From contig JAGXBH010000011.1 in the NCBI GenBank assembly GCA_018971185.1, positions 1 through 56,752 on the forward strand: a stretch of 56,752 nucleotides of DNA, in the 5' to 3' direction. The notes under the pieces were generated by a model. That model ran no database searches. It was not told the DNA's origin and was given only the letters and a program-made list of their open reading frames with translations. The DNA is from Acidobacteriota bacterium. GTDB taxonomy: Bacteria; Actinomycetota; Acidimicrobiia; Acidimicrobiales; RAAP-2. Below, in pieces: positions 40,699-48,773 of this stretch. Position 1 is the first letter of the stretch. The number at the start of each line of letters is the position of its first letter. Position numbers and translations under genes: made by a program.

Positions 40699-41907
40699 AT
40701 GGCCGAAGCCGTTCTCGTCGCCGCCGGTCGCACCGCCATCGGTCGCGCCTTCAAGGGGTCCCTCGTCGACCAGCGTCCCGACGACCTGGCCGCCCACGTG
40801 GTACGTCACGTACTCGAACAGGTCCCCGAGCTGGACCCGCACATGGTCGAGGACCTGCTCGTCGGCTGCGGCCAGCCCGCGGGAGAGGGTGGATTCAACC
40901 TGGCGCGCGTGGTCGCGGTGCTCGCGGGCCTCGACGACGTGCCCGGCGTGACCGTCAATCGCTACTGTTCGTCCTCGCTGCAGACCATTCGTATGGCCGC
41001 CCACGCGATCCGTGCCGGCGAGGGTGACGTGTTCGTCGCGGCGGGCGTGGAGACGATCTCACGATTCGGAGCAGGGATGTCCGACATCGACGCCGCCGCC
41101 AATCCGCTCTTCGCCGCGGCGCGCGAACGCAGCACCCAGCGGTCCCTCGGCGGGGCCGAGCGGTGGTCGCCCCCGACCGACCTCCCCGACATCTACATCG
41201 CGATGGGTCAGACGGCGGAGAACGTCGCGCAGCTCGAGGGGGTGAGCCGCGCGCAAATGGACGAGTTCGCCCTGCGCAGTCAAGAACTCGCCGTCACCCA
41301 CCAGCGAAACGGCTTCTTCGCCCGCGAGATCGTGCCCGTCACGCGTGGCGACGGCCACGTCGTGGACGCCGACGACGGGCCCCGCGCCGACACCTCGATG
41401 GAGCGCCTCGCCTCGCTGGCGCCGGTCTTTCGACCCGACGGGACCGTGACGGCGGGGAACTCCTGCCCGCTCAACGACGGTGCGGCGGCCGTCGTCGTGA
41501 TGAGCGACGTACGCGCGCGCGAGCTCGGCATCCGAGCGCGCGCGAGGATCGTGTCCTCGGGCCTGAGCGCCCTCAACCCCGAGATCATGGGCCTGGGCCC
41601 CATCGATGCGAGTCGCCAAGCGCTGTCGCGGGCCGGTCTCACCATGGACGACATCGATCTCGTGGAGATCAACGAGGCGTTCGCCGCCCAGGTGCTGCCC
41701 AGCGCGAAGCACCTCGGTGTGCCGTGGGAGAAGCTCAACGTCCGAGGCGGCGCCATCGCGCTCGGCCACCCCTTCGGCATGACGGGTGCGCGCATCATGA
41801 CGACCCTGTTGCACTCCCTCGAGGAGTCGGGTGGGCGCTACGGTCTCGAGACCATGTGCGTCGGGGGTGGTCAGGGCATGGCCATGATCATCGAGCGCCT
41901 CGACTGA
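40699..41907 (+). CDS. Thiolase (acetyl-CoA C-acyltransferase)
   Basis: A 402-residue thiolase, usual family length. The nucleophilic Cys lies in VNRYCSSSLQTI, the His in EINEAFAAQVL...LNVRGGAIALGHPFGMTGAR, and the second Cys in ETMCVGGGQGMAMI. It cleaves 3-ketoacyl-CoA in beta-oxidation or condenses acetyl-CoA. It begins ten bases after ribC on the same strand. The substrate chain length cannot be read; it resembles FadA-type enzymes more than short-chain biosynthetic ones. Confidence 0.9.
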   Translation: MAEAVLVAAGRTAIGRAFKGSLVDQRPDDLAAHVVRHVLEQVPELDPHMVEDLLVGCGQPAGEGGFNLARVVAVLAGLDDVPGVTVNRYCSSSLQTIRMAAHAIRAGEGDVFVAAGVETISRFGAGMSDIDAAANPLFAAARERSTQRSLGGAERWSPPTDLPDIYIAMGQTAENVAQLEGVSRAQMDEFALRSQELAVTHQRNGFFAREIVPVTRGDGHVVDADDGPRADTSMERLASLAPVFRPDGTVTAGNSCPLNDGAAAVVVMSDVRARELGIRARARIVSSGLSALNPEIMGLGPIDASRQALSRAGLTMDDIDLVEINEAFAAQVLPSAKHLGVPWEKLNVRGGAIALGHPFGMTGARIMTTLLHSLEESGGRYGLETMCVGGGQGMAMIIERLD

Positions 41908-41992
41908 GGCGCACCCGGCGACTCGCTCGCCGGACGTCGCTCGAGCGCAATGCCGTGTACCGAATCGGGATGCGGCACCGAGCGGGCTCTCC

Positions 41993-41998
41993 TAGATT
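41993..41998 (+). promoter_or_regulatory. -10 box of leaderless promoter (ada)
   Basis: TAGATT six bases before GTG 42005, in the context CCTAGATTG that is nearly the same as at ftsH. No -35 seen. Confidence 0.5.
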
Positions 41999-42004
41999 GC
42001 GGAT

Positions 42005-43051
42005 GTGCAAGATCTCGACGATTCTCGGTGGCGGGCGGTGCTCGAGCGTGACCACGACGTCGACGGCGCGTTCGTCTACGCCGTCTCGACGACGCGGATC
42101 TACTGCACGACGCGCTGCGCCGCGCGGCGTCCGCTGCGACGCAACGTCACCTTCTTCAACACCGCGGCCGAGGCGAGACTCGCCGGGTATCGCGCGTGTC
42201 GTCGCTGTCGTCCCGACGAACGACGTCCACTCGAGCCCGCCACCGCGGCGGTGATCGAGCTCTGCCGCCGTCTCGAGCAGGACCCGAACACCGACGTCGG
42301 CACCTTCGCGTCCGAGGTGGGCTACAACGTGCGCCATCTGCGGCGCTGCTTCGACTCGCTCATCGGTGTCTCAGTGGTCGACTACGCGCAGGCGCAGCGT
42401 GCCAGTCGCGTACGCGCGTCCCTGCGCGAGGACACGACGATCGTCGACGCGATCTACCGCGCGGGCTACGGGTCCAGCCGCGCCTTCTACGAGCACGGCG
42501 CGCCCCGGCTCGGCATGTCGCCGCGCACCTTCCGCACCGGTGGCGCGGGCGAGCACATCACCTACACCTCGCGACGAACGGGACTCGGTGTGGTACTCGC
42601 CGCCGCCACCGCGCGCGGGGTGTGCGCGGTACGTATCGGACCCGACGAGGAGGCCCTGGAATCCGAACTCTCCGCGGAGTTCCCCCGGGCGGTCATCGAG
42701 CGCGACGACGAGGGTCTGCGCGAGCTCTCGGAGTGCATCGAACTCGCGGCGCGCGGTCAGGACACGACGGCGCTGCCGCTCGACCTCGCGGGCACCGCGT
42801 TCCAATTGAGGGTGTGGCGCGAGCTCCTCGACATCCCCCTCGGCACGACGCTGACCTACGCGCAGGTCGCCGAGCGCATCGGGGCCCCGCGCGCGGTGCG
42901 CGCCGTCGGTTCGGCGTGCGGCGCCAATCCCGCGGCGCTCCTCGTGCCCTGTCATCGCGTCGTGCGCCGTGACGGCTCACTCGGCGGATATCGGTGGGGA
43001 CTCGAGGTGAAGGCCGCCCTCCTCGACCTCGAGAGTCCGCCCACCCCGTGA
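42005..43051 (+). CDS. ada: Ada: bifunctional alkylation-response regulator/methyltransferase
   Basis: A 348-residue full-length Ada. The N-terminal zinc domain has all four cysteines (C34, C38, C65, C68), one of which accepts methyl from phosphotriesters and switches the protein to an activator. An AraC-type HTH follows (about residues 80-180, FASEVGYNVRHLRRCF, AIYRAGYGSSRAFYEHG). The C-terminal O6-methylguanine methyltransferase has Cys316 in LLVPCHRVV and GSLGGYRWG. It repairs alkylated DNA and activates its own operon. Start GTG follows a TAGATT box by six bases. The downstream transporter overlaps its stop. Confidence 0.93.
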   Translation: MQDLDDSRWRAVLERDHDVDGAFVYAVSTTRIYCTTRCAARRPLRRNVTFFNTAAEARLAGYRACRRCRPDERRPLEPATAAVIELCRRLEQDPNTDVGTFASEVGYNVRHLRRCFDSLIGVSVVDYAQAQRASRVRASLREDTTIVDAIYRAGYGSSRAFYEHGAPRLGMSPRTFRTGGAGEHITYTSRRTGLGVVLAAATARGVCAVRIGPDEEALESELSAEFPRAVIERDDEGLRELSECIELAARGQDTTALPLDLAGTAFQLRVWRELLDIPLGTTLTYAQVAERIGAPRAVRAVGSACGANPAALLVPCHRVVRRDGSLGGYRWGLEVKAALLDLESPPTP

Positions 43052-44004
43052 GCGATGCGGTCGGGTCGTTGAACGCGGCGCCGGGTCGACGACCTCGGGT
43101 GTCGTGGCGCGTTTGGTTCGTGGCGCTCGGCGCGATCTGGGGGTGCTCGTTCTGGTGGATCAAGCTCGCCTTGCGCGCGATGACCCCTATCGACGTGGCC
43201 TTCGCCCGCGTCCTCGCCGGAGCGCTCACCCTGTTGGTCCTCGCGGCGCTCACCCGGTCGCCCCTGCCGCGTCGCCGCGCCACCTGGGGGCACCTGTTCG
43301 TGGTGGCTGTTCTCCTCAACAGTGCGCCCTTCACCCTGTTCTCCTACGGCGAGACCCACGTGTCGGCGGTGCTCGCGGGGCTCATCAACGCCTTCACCCC
43401 CCTGGCGACGTTGATCGTCGTCCTCTTCGTCGTGCGCCAGGAGGCGCCGAGCGCGCAGATCCTGAGGGGACTCGCACTCGGCCTCGTCGGCGTCGTCGTA
43501 CTCATCGGCGTCTGGCGGGGGTTCGGCGTCAATCAGTGGCGCGGCGTCGGCGCCTGCCTCGGCGCCGTGGTCTGCTACGGCTTCGGATTCTCCTACGCCC
43601 GACAGCACCTCAGCTCGCTCCCCGACTCCCCCGTCGCGCTGGCCAGTGGTCAGGTGACCATGGCGACGCTGCAACTCTTGCCCTTCGCCCTGGTGCTGGG
43701 CCACGTGCACCCCTCGCGCCCCTGGTCCTCGCTGGTGGCGCTCGGGGCGCTCGGGGTCCTCGGGACCGGGGTGGCCTACATCATGAACTTCCACCTGGTG
43801 CGTCATGCGCCGGCCAGCGTCGTCAGCAGCGTCACCTACCTCACACCCGTCTTCGCGGTCGTCGTCGGCGTCGCCTTCTTGGGCGAGTCCCTCAGTTGGA
43901 ACGAGCCCCTGGGCGCCCTCTTGATCCTCGCCGGGGCGGCGGTGGCGCAAGGTCGCCTGCCTCGCCGCGTCAAGGTCGCACCAGTGGACGACCTCGCCAG
44001 GTAG
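43048..44004 (+). CDS. EamA/DMT-family transporter
   Basis: A 318-residue protein with ten predicted helices in two EamA repeats; GAIWGCSFWWIKLALRAMTPIDVAFAR opens the first and YLTPVFAVVVGVAFLGESLSWNEPLGALLILAG closes the second. These drug/metabolite transporters usually export amino acids, nucleosides or small metabolites. GTG 43048 overlaps the ada stop (GTGA), so it is translated with ada and may belong to the alkylation response; that is inference. Confidence 0.87.
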   Translation: MSDAVGSLNAAPGRRPRVSWRVWFVALGAIWGCSFWWIKLALRAMTPIDVAFARVLAGALTLLVLAALTRSPLPRRRATWGHLFVVAVLLNSAPFTLFSYGETHVSAVLAGLINAFTPLATLIVVLFVVRQEAPSAQILRGLALGLVGVVVLIGVWRGFGVNQWRGVGACLGAVVCYGFGFSYARQHLSSLPDSPVALASGQVTMATLQLLPFALVLGHVHPSRPWSSLVALGALGVLGTGVAYIMNFHLVRHAPASVVSSVTYLTPVFAVVVGVAFLGESLSWNEPLGALLILAGAAVAQGRLPRRVKVAPVDDLAR

Positions 44005-44011
44005 CGGCCGC

Positions 44012-44239
44012 CTACGCCCGACCCGTGTCGCGTCCGGTGGGGTCGCCCATGAGACGCTCGTGCTCGGCCTCGTCGACCTCGCGCGACTCCCCCGGTAAGA
44101 GCACGGCGATCTCGTCGCTCACCGCGTAGGCGCGACGGGTGCGCGGGTTATAGAGGACGTCGAGCGACGCGACGTAGCGCAGCGGTCCGTGGTCCACCGG
44201 GTCCTGTAGGAGGTCGAGGAGGAAAGGGTCGAGGGCCAC
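44012..44239 (-). CDS. Trm112-like small protein lacking zinc cysteines
   Basis: A 75-residue protein that begins ALDPFLLDLLQDPVDHGPLRYV and continues to YAVSDEIAVLLPGESREV, the layout of the Trm112 family. In typical members LACP and a later C-x-x-C bind zinc; here LLQDP replaces the first and no cysteine is present, so it probably does not bind metal. GTG 44239 starts two bases after the phosphohexomutase stop. The pair phosphohexomutase plus Trm112-like protein recurs in actinobacteria, where this small protein may assist an envelope-sugar enzyme (known context; role unknown). Confidence 0.7.
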   Translation of the reverse strand: MALDPFLLDLLQDPVDHGPLRYVASLDVLYNPRTRRAYAVSDEIAVLLPGESREVDEAEHERLMGDPTGRDTGRA

Positions 44240-44241
44240 GA

Positions 44242-45588
44242 TCACTTCGCCGTGATCAGCGCCAGCACGGCGGCGACGTGCTGCTGACACGACTCCTCGC
44301 TGGCCGCCTCCACGTTGAGCCGCAGCAGTGGCTCGGTGTTGGAGGGACGCAGATTGAACCACCAGTCGCCGTAGTCCGCGGTGAGACCATCGAGCTCGTC
44401 GATGCGCGCGCCCTGCGCGCGGACGTACTGCGTGACCTCGGCGATGGTGGCGTGGGGATCGCTGACCGCCGTGTTGATCTCACCCGAGACCGCGTAGCGG
44501 TTGAAGGGACGCACCAACTCAGACAAGGGGCCGTCGAAGTTGCTCAGGAGCTCGAGCACCACGAGCGCGGTGATGATGCCCGAGTCGGCGCGGTAGTTGT
44601 CGCGGTAGTAGTAGTGGCCCGAGTGCTCGCCCCCGAAGACGGCGTTGGTCTCGGCCATCGTCTGCTTGATGAAGCTGTGGCCCACGCGCGTGCGCACGCC
44701 CACCCCGCCGTGCTCGGCGATGACCTCCGCGACGGACTTCGAGCAGATCACGTTGTAGAGGATGGTCGCGCCGGGGTTCTTGTCGAGGAGACTGGCCGCG
44801 ACCATCGCCGTGGTGGTCGACCCGCTGATGCCGCGCGCGGTCTCGTCGATGAGGAAGACCCGGTCGGCGTCCCCGTCGAAGGCGAGGCCGATGTCGGCGC
44901 CCGCCTCGAGGACGCGGCGCTGCAGGTCCACGATGTTGGCCGGATTGAGCGGGTCCGCCGGATGGTTCGGGAATGTCCCGTCGAGCTCGGGGTAGAGGAT
45001 CTCGACGTCGAAGGGCAGGCCCGCGAAGATCAGCGGCGCCACGTAGCCCCCCATCCCGTTCGCGGTGTCCGCCACGATCTTGAGCGGGCGTAACGCGGAC
45101 GTGTCGATGAAGGAGTGCACGTGCGCCACCCAGTCGTCGATCACCCGCCGTTCGCTCATTGGAGCCGGGGCGCCCGTGGCGGGCGACGCCAAGAACTCGT
45201 TGGTCAGGCGCTCGATCTCCGCGAGGCCCGTCTCGAGGCCGATCGGCTTGGCCGCAGCGAGGCACATCTTGATCCCGTTGTACTGCGCCGGATTGTGCGA
45301 CGCGGTGAACATCGCACCCGGCGAGTCCAGGTGTCCCGAAGCGAAATAGAGCAGGTCCGTCGACGCCAGCCCGATGTCGACGACCTCGACGCCGACGCGG
45401 CGCACCCCCTCGGCGAAGGCCGCGACGAGCGACGGACCCGAAGGACGCATGTCGCGCGCCACCACGATCGAGGGCGCGGCGACGAAGGTCGCGAAGGCCG
45501 AGCCCGTGGCGCGCGCGACGTCCTCGTTGAGCTGGTCGGGGTAGGTGCCGCGAACGTCGTAGGCCTTGAAGATCAGCGAGGTGTCCAT
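44242..45588 (-). CDS. manB: Phosphomannomutase/phosphoglucomutase
   Basis: A 448-residue alpha-D-phosphohexomutase that converts hexose 6-phosphate to 1-phosphate, the entry to GDP-mannose and related donors. The catalytic Ser97 is in TASHNP, the metal loop is DGDADR, the sugar loop GEHSGHYYYRDN and the phosphate loop RPSNTEPLLRL. Length and order match ManB/PMM-PGM enzymes. ATG 45588 follows TAGGAT by eight bases. Whether mannose or glucose is preferred is unproven; the adjacent epimerase and glycosyltransferases suggest mannose-type sugar supply. Confidence 0.9.
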   Translation of the reverse strand: MDTSLIFKAYDVRGTYPDQLNEDVARATGSAFATFVAAPSIVVARDMRPSGPSLVAAFAEGVRRVGVEVVDIGLASTDLLYFASGHLDSPGAMFTASHNPAQYNGIKMCLAAAKPIGLETGLAEIERLTNEFLASPATGAPAPMSERRVIDDWVAHVHSFIDTSALRPLKIVADTANGMGGYVAPLIFAGLPFDVEILYPELDGTFPNHPADPLNPANIVDLQRRVLEAGADIGLAFDGDADRVFLIDETARGISGSTTTAMVAASLLDKNPGATILYNVICSKSVAEVIAEHGGVGVRTRVGHSFIKQTMAETNAVFGGEHSGHYYYRDNYRADSGIITALVVLELLSNFDGPLSELVRPFNRYAVSGEINTAVSDPHATIAEVTQYVRAQGARIDELDGLTADYGDWWFNLRPSNTEPLLRLNVEAASEESCQQHVAAVLALITAK

Positions 45589-45596
45589 GACGGCCA

Positions 45597-45602
45597 ATCC
45601 TA
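45597..45602 (-). promoter_or_regulatory. Possible -10 box before phosphohexomutase gene
   Basis: TAGGAT on the minus strand, eight bases before ATG 45588, overlapping the stop codon of the upstream membrane-protein gene. It could be read instead as a weak Shine-Dalgarno (AGGAT). Confidence 0.35.
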
Positions 45603-47954
45603 CCGTCGAGCCCGGCGTCGCCTCCTGAGCGCGACGACCGCGACCCCGACGCCGACCAGGGCGGTCGCGCCGGTGAGCGCATCGCCCAGACTCACCGCGG
45701 CGCTGGCCCCGTAGGTCAGCGTCACGGTCGTGGCGCTCGGCACCACCACCATGAGGTTCGGACTCACCCGATAGGGACCCTGCGCCCCGGTGACGTGCCA
45801 GCGCGGGTAGTAGGAGATCTTCACGAGGACCGGGACGCCGACGCGTGACACGTCGAAGCTGATCGACTGGGAGGACGATCTGACGTGACTGACCGTGACG
45901 TGCGCCAGGGACGCGGACGCGCGGAGCGCGCCGACGGAGCCGACGGAGCCGACGTGACGCCAACTCGACGGGCCACTGCTCGCCAGGGGCACCCCCCACG
46001 ACGCGGGGTTGAGCCACCAGTCGACGTTGGCCTGGAGCCAGGCCGTGCGTGACGAGATGCCCGCGACCACCACCGGCGCGTGCTTCAGCCCCACCACCAG
46101 AGGACTGTCGGCGATGCGGTAGATGAACCACCGCACCCCGGGTGCGGGCCAGGCCCGGGTCGTGGCGACGAGGTGCAGCGCGGGCACGTCCTTGGCCTGG
46201 GCGATGATCGCCGGGGAGAAGGCGATGTAGTACTTGACCCCGAGCATCTGCAGGTGCGCGACGCCCTGGGCGACGTTCATCGGTCCGTAGTTGAGACCCA
46301 CCTGGGGGTCGCTCGGATACAGACTCAGCTCGGCCTGGTCGAGGAAGTGATACGGCGTGGTCGCCGACGATTCGAAGTAGAGGCCCTCCATCGAGTCCAC
46401 GCAGTCGTTGGTCCAGTACGGCAGGAGCATGAGGGCCATGGGGGTGCCGAAGCGGGTCTCGGACGCGTTGTACTCCCACATCGCGCGACCGCAACCGTAG
46501 CGCGAGGCCACCGTGGCCATGGTGGTCATGAGGTCGTGATACTCGGGCCAGGCGGCCTTGCCCTGGTACCCCGAGTAGTTATACGCCGACCAGTTGGTCA
46601 CCTGGTTGCCCGAGGTGTTCAGGTGCAGTGCGCGCGCGACCCCCGGGACCAACCCGGGCACCGTGGAGAGCAGACCCACCAGGATCACGACCGACGTCGC
46701 GTTGAGGACCCGATTGCGATGGATGCGCTCGTGCCACTCGTAGCGCCAACTCGCGCTCGCCGGTGACTCCTCGGCGCCGGGCGCGTCCTCGAAGGCCGCG
46801 ACCAGATCGATGCGACGCTGTCGTTGGAGCCAGCGCCACGCCAGGTACCCCACCAGCCAGCCCGCGAGGAGATGGATGCCGAGGAACCAGAAGGGGGTCA
46901 GCCGCTCGTTGAACAGGACGCTCTGGGGGTCATAGACGAAGGCCACCAACGAGCCCGCCGTCAAGACGCTGAGCAGCACCCCGAGGCGATCACGCGTCAC
47001 GAGGGCCACCACGGCCCCGATTCCGGCCATCACGATCACCCAGCGGTCCCCGGCGGGAGACCCTCGGCTCGTCCACCACCCGAGCGTCGTGAAGACCTGA
47101 TGGATCGTCCCGGTCGGATCGTTGGTGTAGCCCATGGAGTTCGTCATGTTCTGGGTGGTGGCGAAGCTCAGTGCCCACCAGGCCGACAGGCCCGCGGAGA
47201 TGAGTCCCGCGCCCACCGCGAAGCGCACGGGCCGCGCGAGGTCGCCCGCGACGCGTTGCTCCCGGGGATCCCCGTGACCGCGGCGCTGCGCCAGTTCCAT
47301 GACGACGAGCACCGCCGCCGCGACGAGCGCGTACATCCAGGGCAGCAGGTGCGACGCCAGGGTCGCCGACAACGCGACGCCCGCCGCCCAGTACCCGCGT
47401 CCGGTTCGCACGCCGCGAGCGAAGAGCCCGATGCTGACCAGGGCGAACGCCAAGGACAGCGAGAAGGCGTACTCACCGGCCATCGTGGAGAAGAGGTTCC
47501 CGCCGTCGATGGTGAAACTCGCGTCGAAGAGGAAGGGTAGGGTCGCCATGGCCAACGCCACGGGCACGGGCCGCGGCGCACGGAAGAGGCGCGCCATCAC
47601 GTAGGCCGCCAGTGGCGTCAAGACCGAGCCCGCGATCGTCGCGAGCTTGAACGCCACGGCGAAACCGATCAGGTAGCTCGCCAGCACCGCGAGGAGGTCC
47701 GGGAGCACGAAGTAGTAGGTGTACGCCGGCATCCCCGCGAACCACCCCGGGTACCACGGGGTGAGATGGAGGAGGTCACCGTGGCTTCGTAGGTACGCGG
47801 GCAGAACGAGGTGCGCGCCCGTGTCGCCGCCCGTGATCAGTGTCGACGAGAACACGAGGCTCGGGTGCAGCGACCACACCACCACCACGATGACCGCCAC
47901 CACGGCGGCCGCATCGATCCCGCCCCCCACGCCCACGCGGCGCAGCCAGCGCAT
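45600..47954 (-). CDS. Large polytopic membrane protein, PTPS-related/GT-C-like
   Basis: A 784-residue integral membrane protein with about twelve helices in the first 500 residues and a large extracytoplasmic C-terminal domain, ending in a final helix (about 755-775). The first loop GGDTGAHLVLPAYL, then HLTPWYPGWFAGMPAYTYYF, is the signature of the 6-pyruvoyl-tetrahydropterin-synthase-related membrane family; the acidic loop resembles GT-C glycosyltransferases. It probably transfers sugars from a lipid carrier to a surface glycan, though no activity is established. ATG 47954 overlaps the CPBP gene stop (ATGA). Confidence 0.72.
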   Translation of the reverse strand: MRWLRRVGVGGGIDAAAVVAVIVVVVWSLHPSLVFSSTLITGGDTGAHLVLPAYLRSHGDLLHLTPWYPGWFAGMPAYTYYFVLPDLLAVLASYLIGFAVAFKLATIAGSVLTPLAAYVMARLFRAPRPVPVALAMATLPFLFDASFTIDGGNLFSTMAGEYAFSLSLAFALVSIGLFARGVRTGRGYWAAGVALSATLASHLLPWMYALVAAAVLVVMELAQRRGHGDPREQRVAGDLARPVRFAVGAGLISAGLSAWWALSFATTQNMTNSMGYTNDPTGTIHQVFTTLGWWTSRGSPAGDRWVIVMAGIGAVVALVTRDRLGVLLSVLTAGSLVAFVYDPQSVLFNERLTPFWFLGIHLLAGWLVGYLAWRWLQRQRRIDLVAAFEDAPGAEESPASASWRYEWHERIHRNRVLNATSVVILVGLLSTVPGLVPGVARALHLNTSGNQVTNWSAYNYSGYQGKAAWPEYHDLMTTMATVASRYGCGRAMWEYNASETRFGTPMALMLLPYWTNDCVDSMEGLYFESSATTPYHFLDQAELSLYPSDPQVGLNYGPMNVAQGVAHLQMLGVKYYIAFSPAIIAQAKDVPALHLVATTRAWPAPGVRWFIYRIADSPLVVGLKHAPVVVAGISSRTAWLQANVDWWLNPASWGVPLASSGPSSWRHVGSVGSVGALRASASLAHVTVSHVRSSSQSISFDVSRVGVPVLVKISYYPRWHVTGAQGPYRVSPNLMVVVPSATTVTLTYGASAAVSLGDALTGATALVGVGVAVVALRRRRRARR

Positions 47955-48697
47955 CAGTGGTGCAGTCGCTGCAGCACCAGCGAACCCATGGTCAAGGCGT
48001 TGAAACCCACGTGGGTCAGCACCGAGGGAAGGAGGCGACGGGTGCCCAGGAGCACCAGGGCGAGGACGACGCCCAAGAAGAACAATCCCGGCAACTGCAG
48101 CCACTCGCCGTGGGCCGCCGCGAAGATCAGTGCGCTCAGCCCCACCGCGAGGGCGGTACCGGCGCGACCGGCGCGCGGCGTCAGTCCCGCGTCGAGCGCG
48201 CGCAGGACCACACCCCGGAAGAGCCACTCCTCGACCACCGGCGCGCCGACCACGGTCATCAGCGCCAGGAGCGCGAACGCCGCCCCGTGGGCCGCGCCGA
48301 AGAGGTGGTCCACCGGTTTGTTCATATTCTTAAGATGAAAGGGGAAGTAGGCCGCACCAACCACCAGTTGCAGGGCCACGCCGAGGCCGAGGTAAGCGAT
48401 GTCGAATCGTCGCCAGCGCCAGGCTCCCGCGAGGGGCGCCAACCCACCACGTCGGGTCGCGAGCACGATCGCGGCCCCGAAGCCGACCCAAAGTCCGCTC
48501 AATCCCACCACATTGGACCACCACGGCGGTTCGCTCATCCCCGACAGCGCCGTCATCCCCCCGCGCAGGTGCGTCGCGGACACCACGATCGCGTCGAGCA
48601 TCGACGCGAGGATCTGACCGAGGAGGTAGCCCGCGACGGCCATCACCAAGATGCCCACCACGCGGGGCCGATTCTTAGAATTCGCGTCACTCACCAC
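47954..48697 (-). CDS. CPBP-family intramembrane glutamic endopeptidase
   Basis: A 247-residue membrane protein with about seven helices. The Abi/CAAX active-site motifs are present: EEWLFRG (residues 156-162), His196 in AAAHGEW and H229-x-x-x-N233 in LTHVGFN. Members cleave prenylated or other membrane proteins, or confer self-immunity to bacteriocins. A GTG start (48697 or the next codon, 48694) follows AAGGGTG. It is divergent from ftsH and coupled to the large membrane protein downstream. Confidence 0.85.
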   Translation of the reverse strand: MVSDANSKNRPRVVGILVMAVAGYLLGQILASMLDAIVVSATHLRGGMTALSGMSEPPWWSNVVGLSGLWVGFGAAIVLATRRGGLAPLAGAWRWRRFDIAYLGLGVALQLVVGAAYFPFHLKNMNKPVDHLFGAAHGAAFALLALMTVVGAPVVEEWLFRGVVLRALDAGLTPRAGRAGTALAVGLSALIFAAAHGEWLQLPGLFFLGVVLALVLLGTRRLLPSVLTHVGFNALTMGSLVLQRLHH

Positions 48698-48761
48698 CCT
48701 TCACGCTAACAACTCCCCTGTTTTGCACAGGTCCGCAGAGACGGGTGTCGCGCCCGACCTC

Positions 48762-48767
48762 TAGATT
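48762..48767 (+). promoter_or_regulatory. -10 box of leaderless promoter (ftsH)
   Basis: TAGATT six bases before GTG 48774, in the context CTCTAGATTG. GGAAGGG between could instead serve as ribosome site for ATG 48780. Confidence 0.5.
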
Positions 48768-48773
48768 GGAAGG

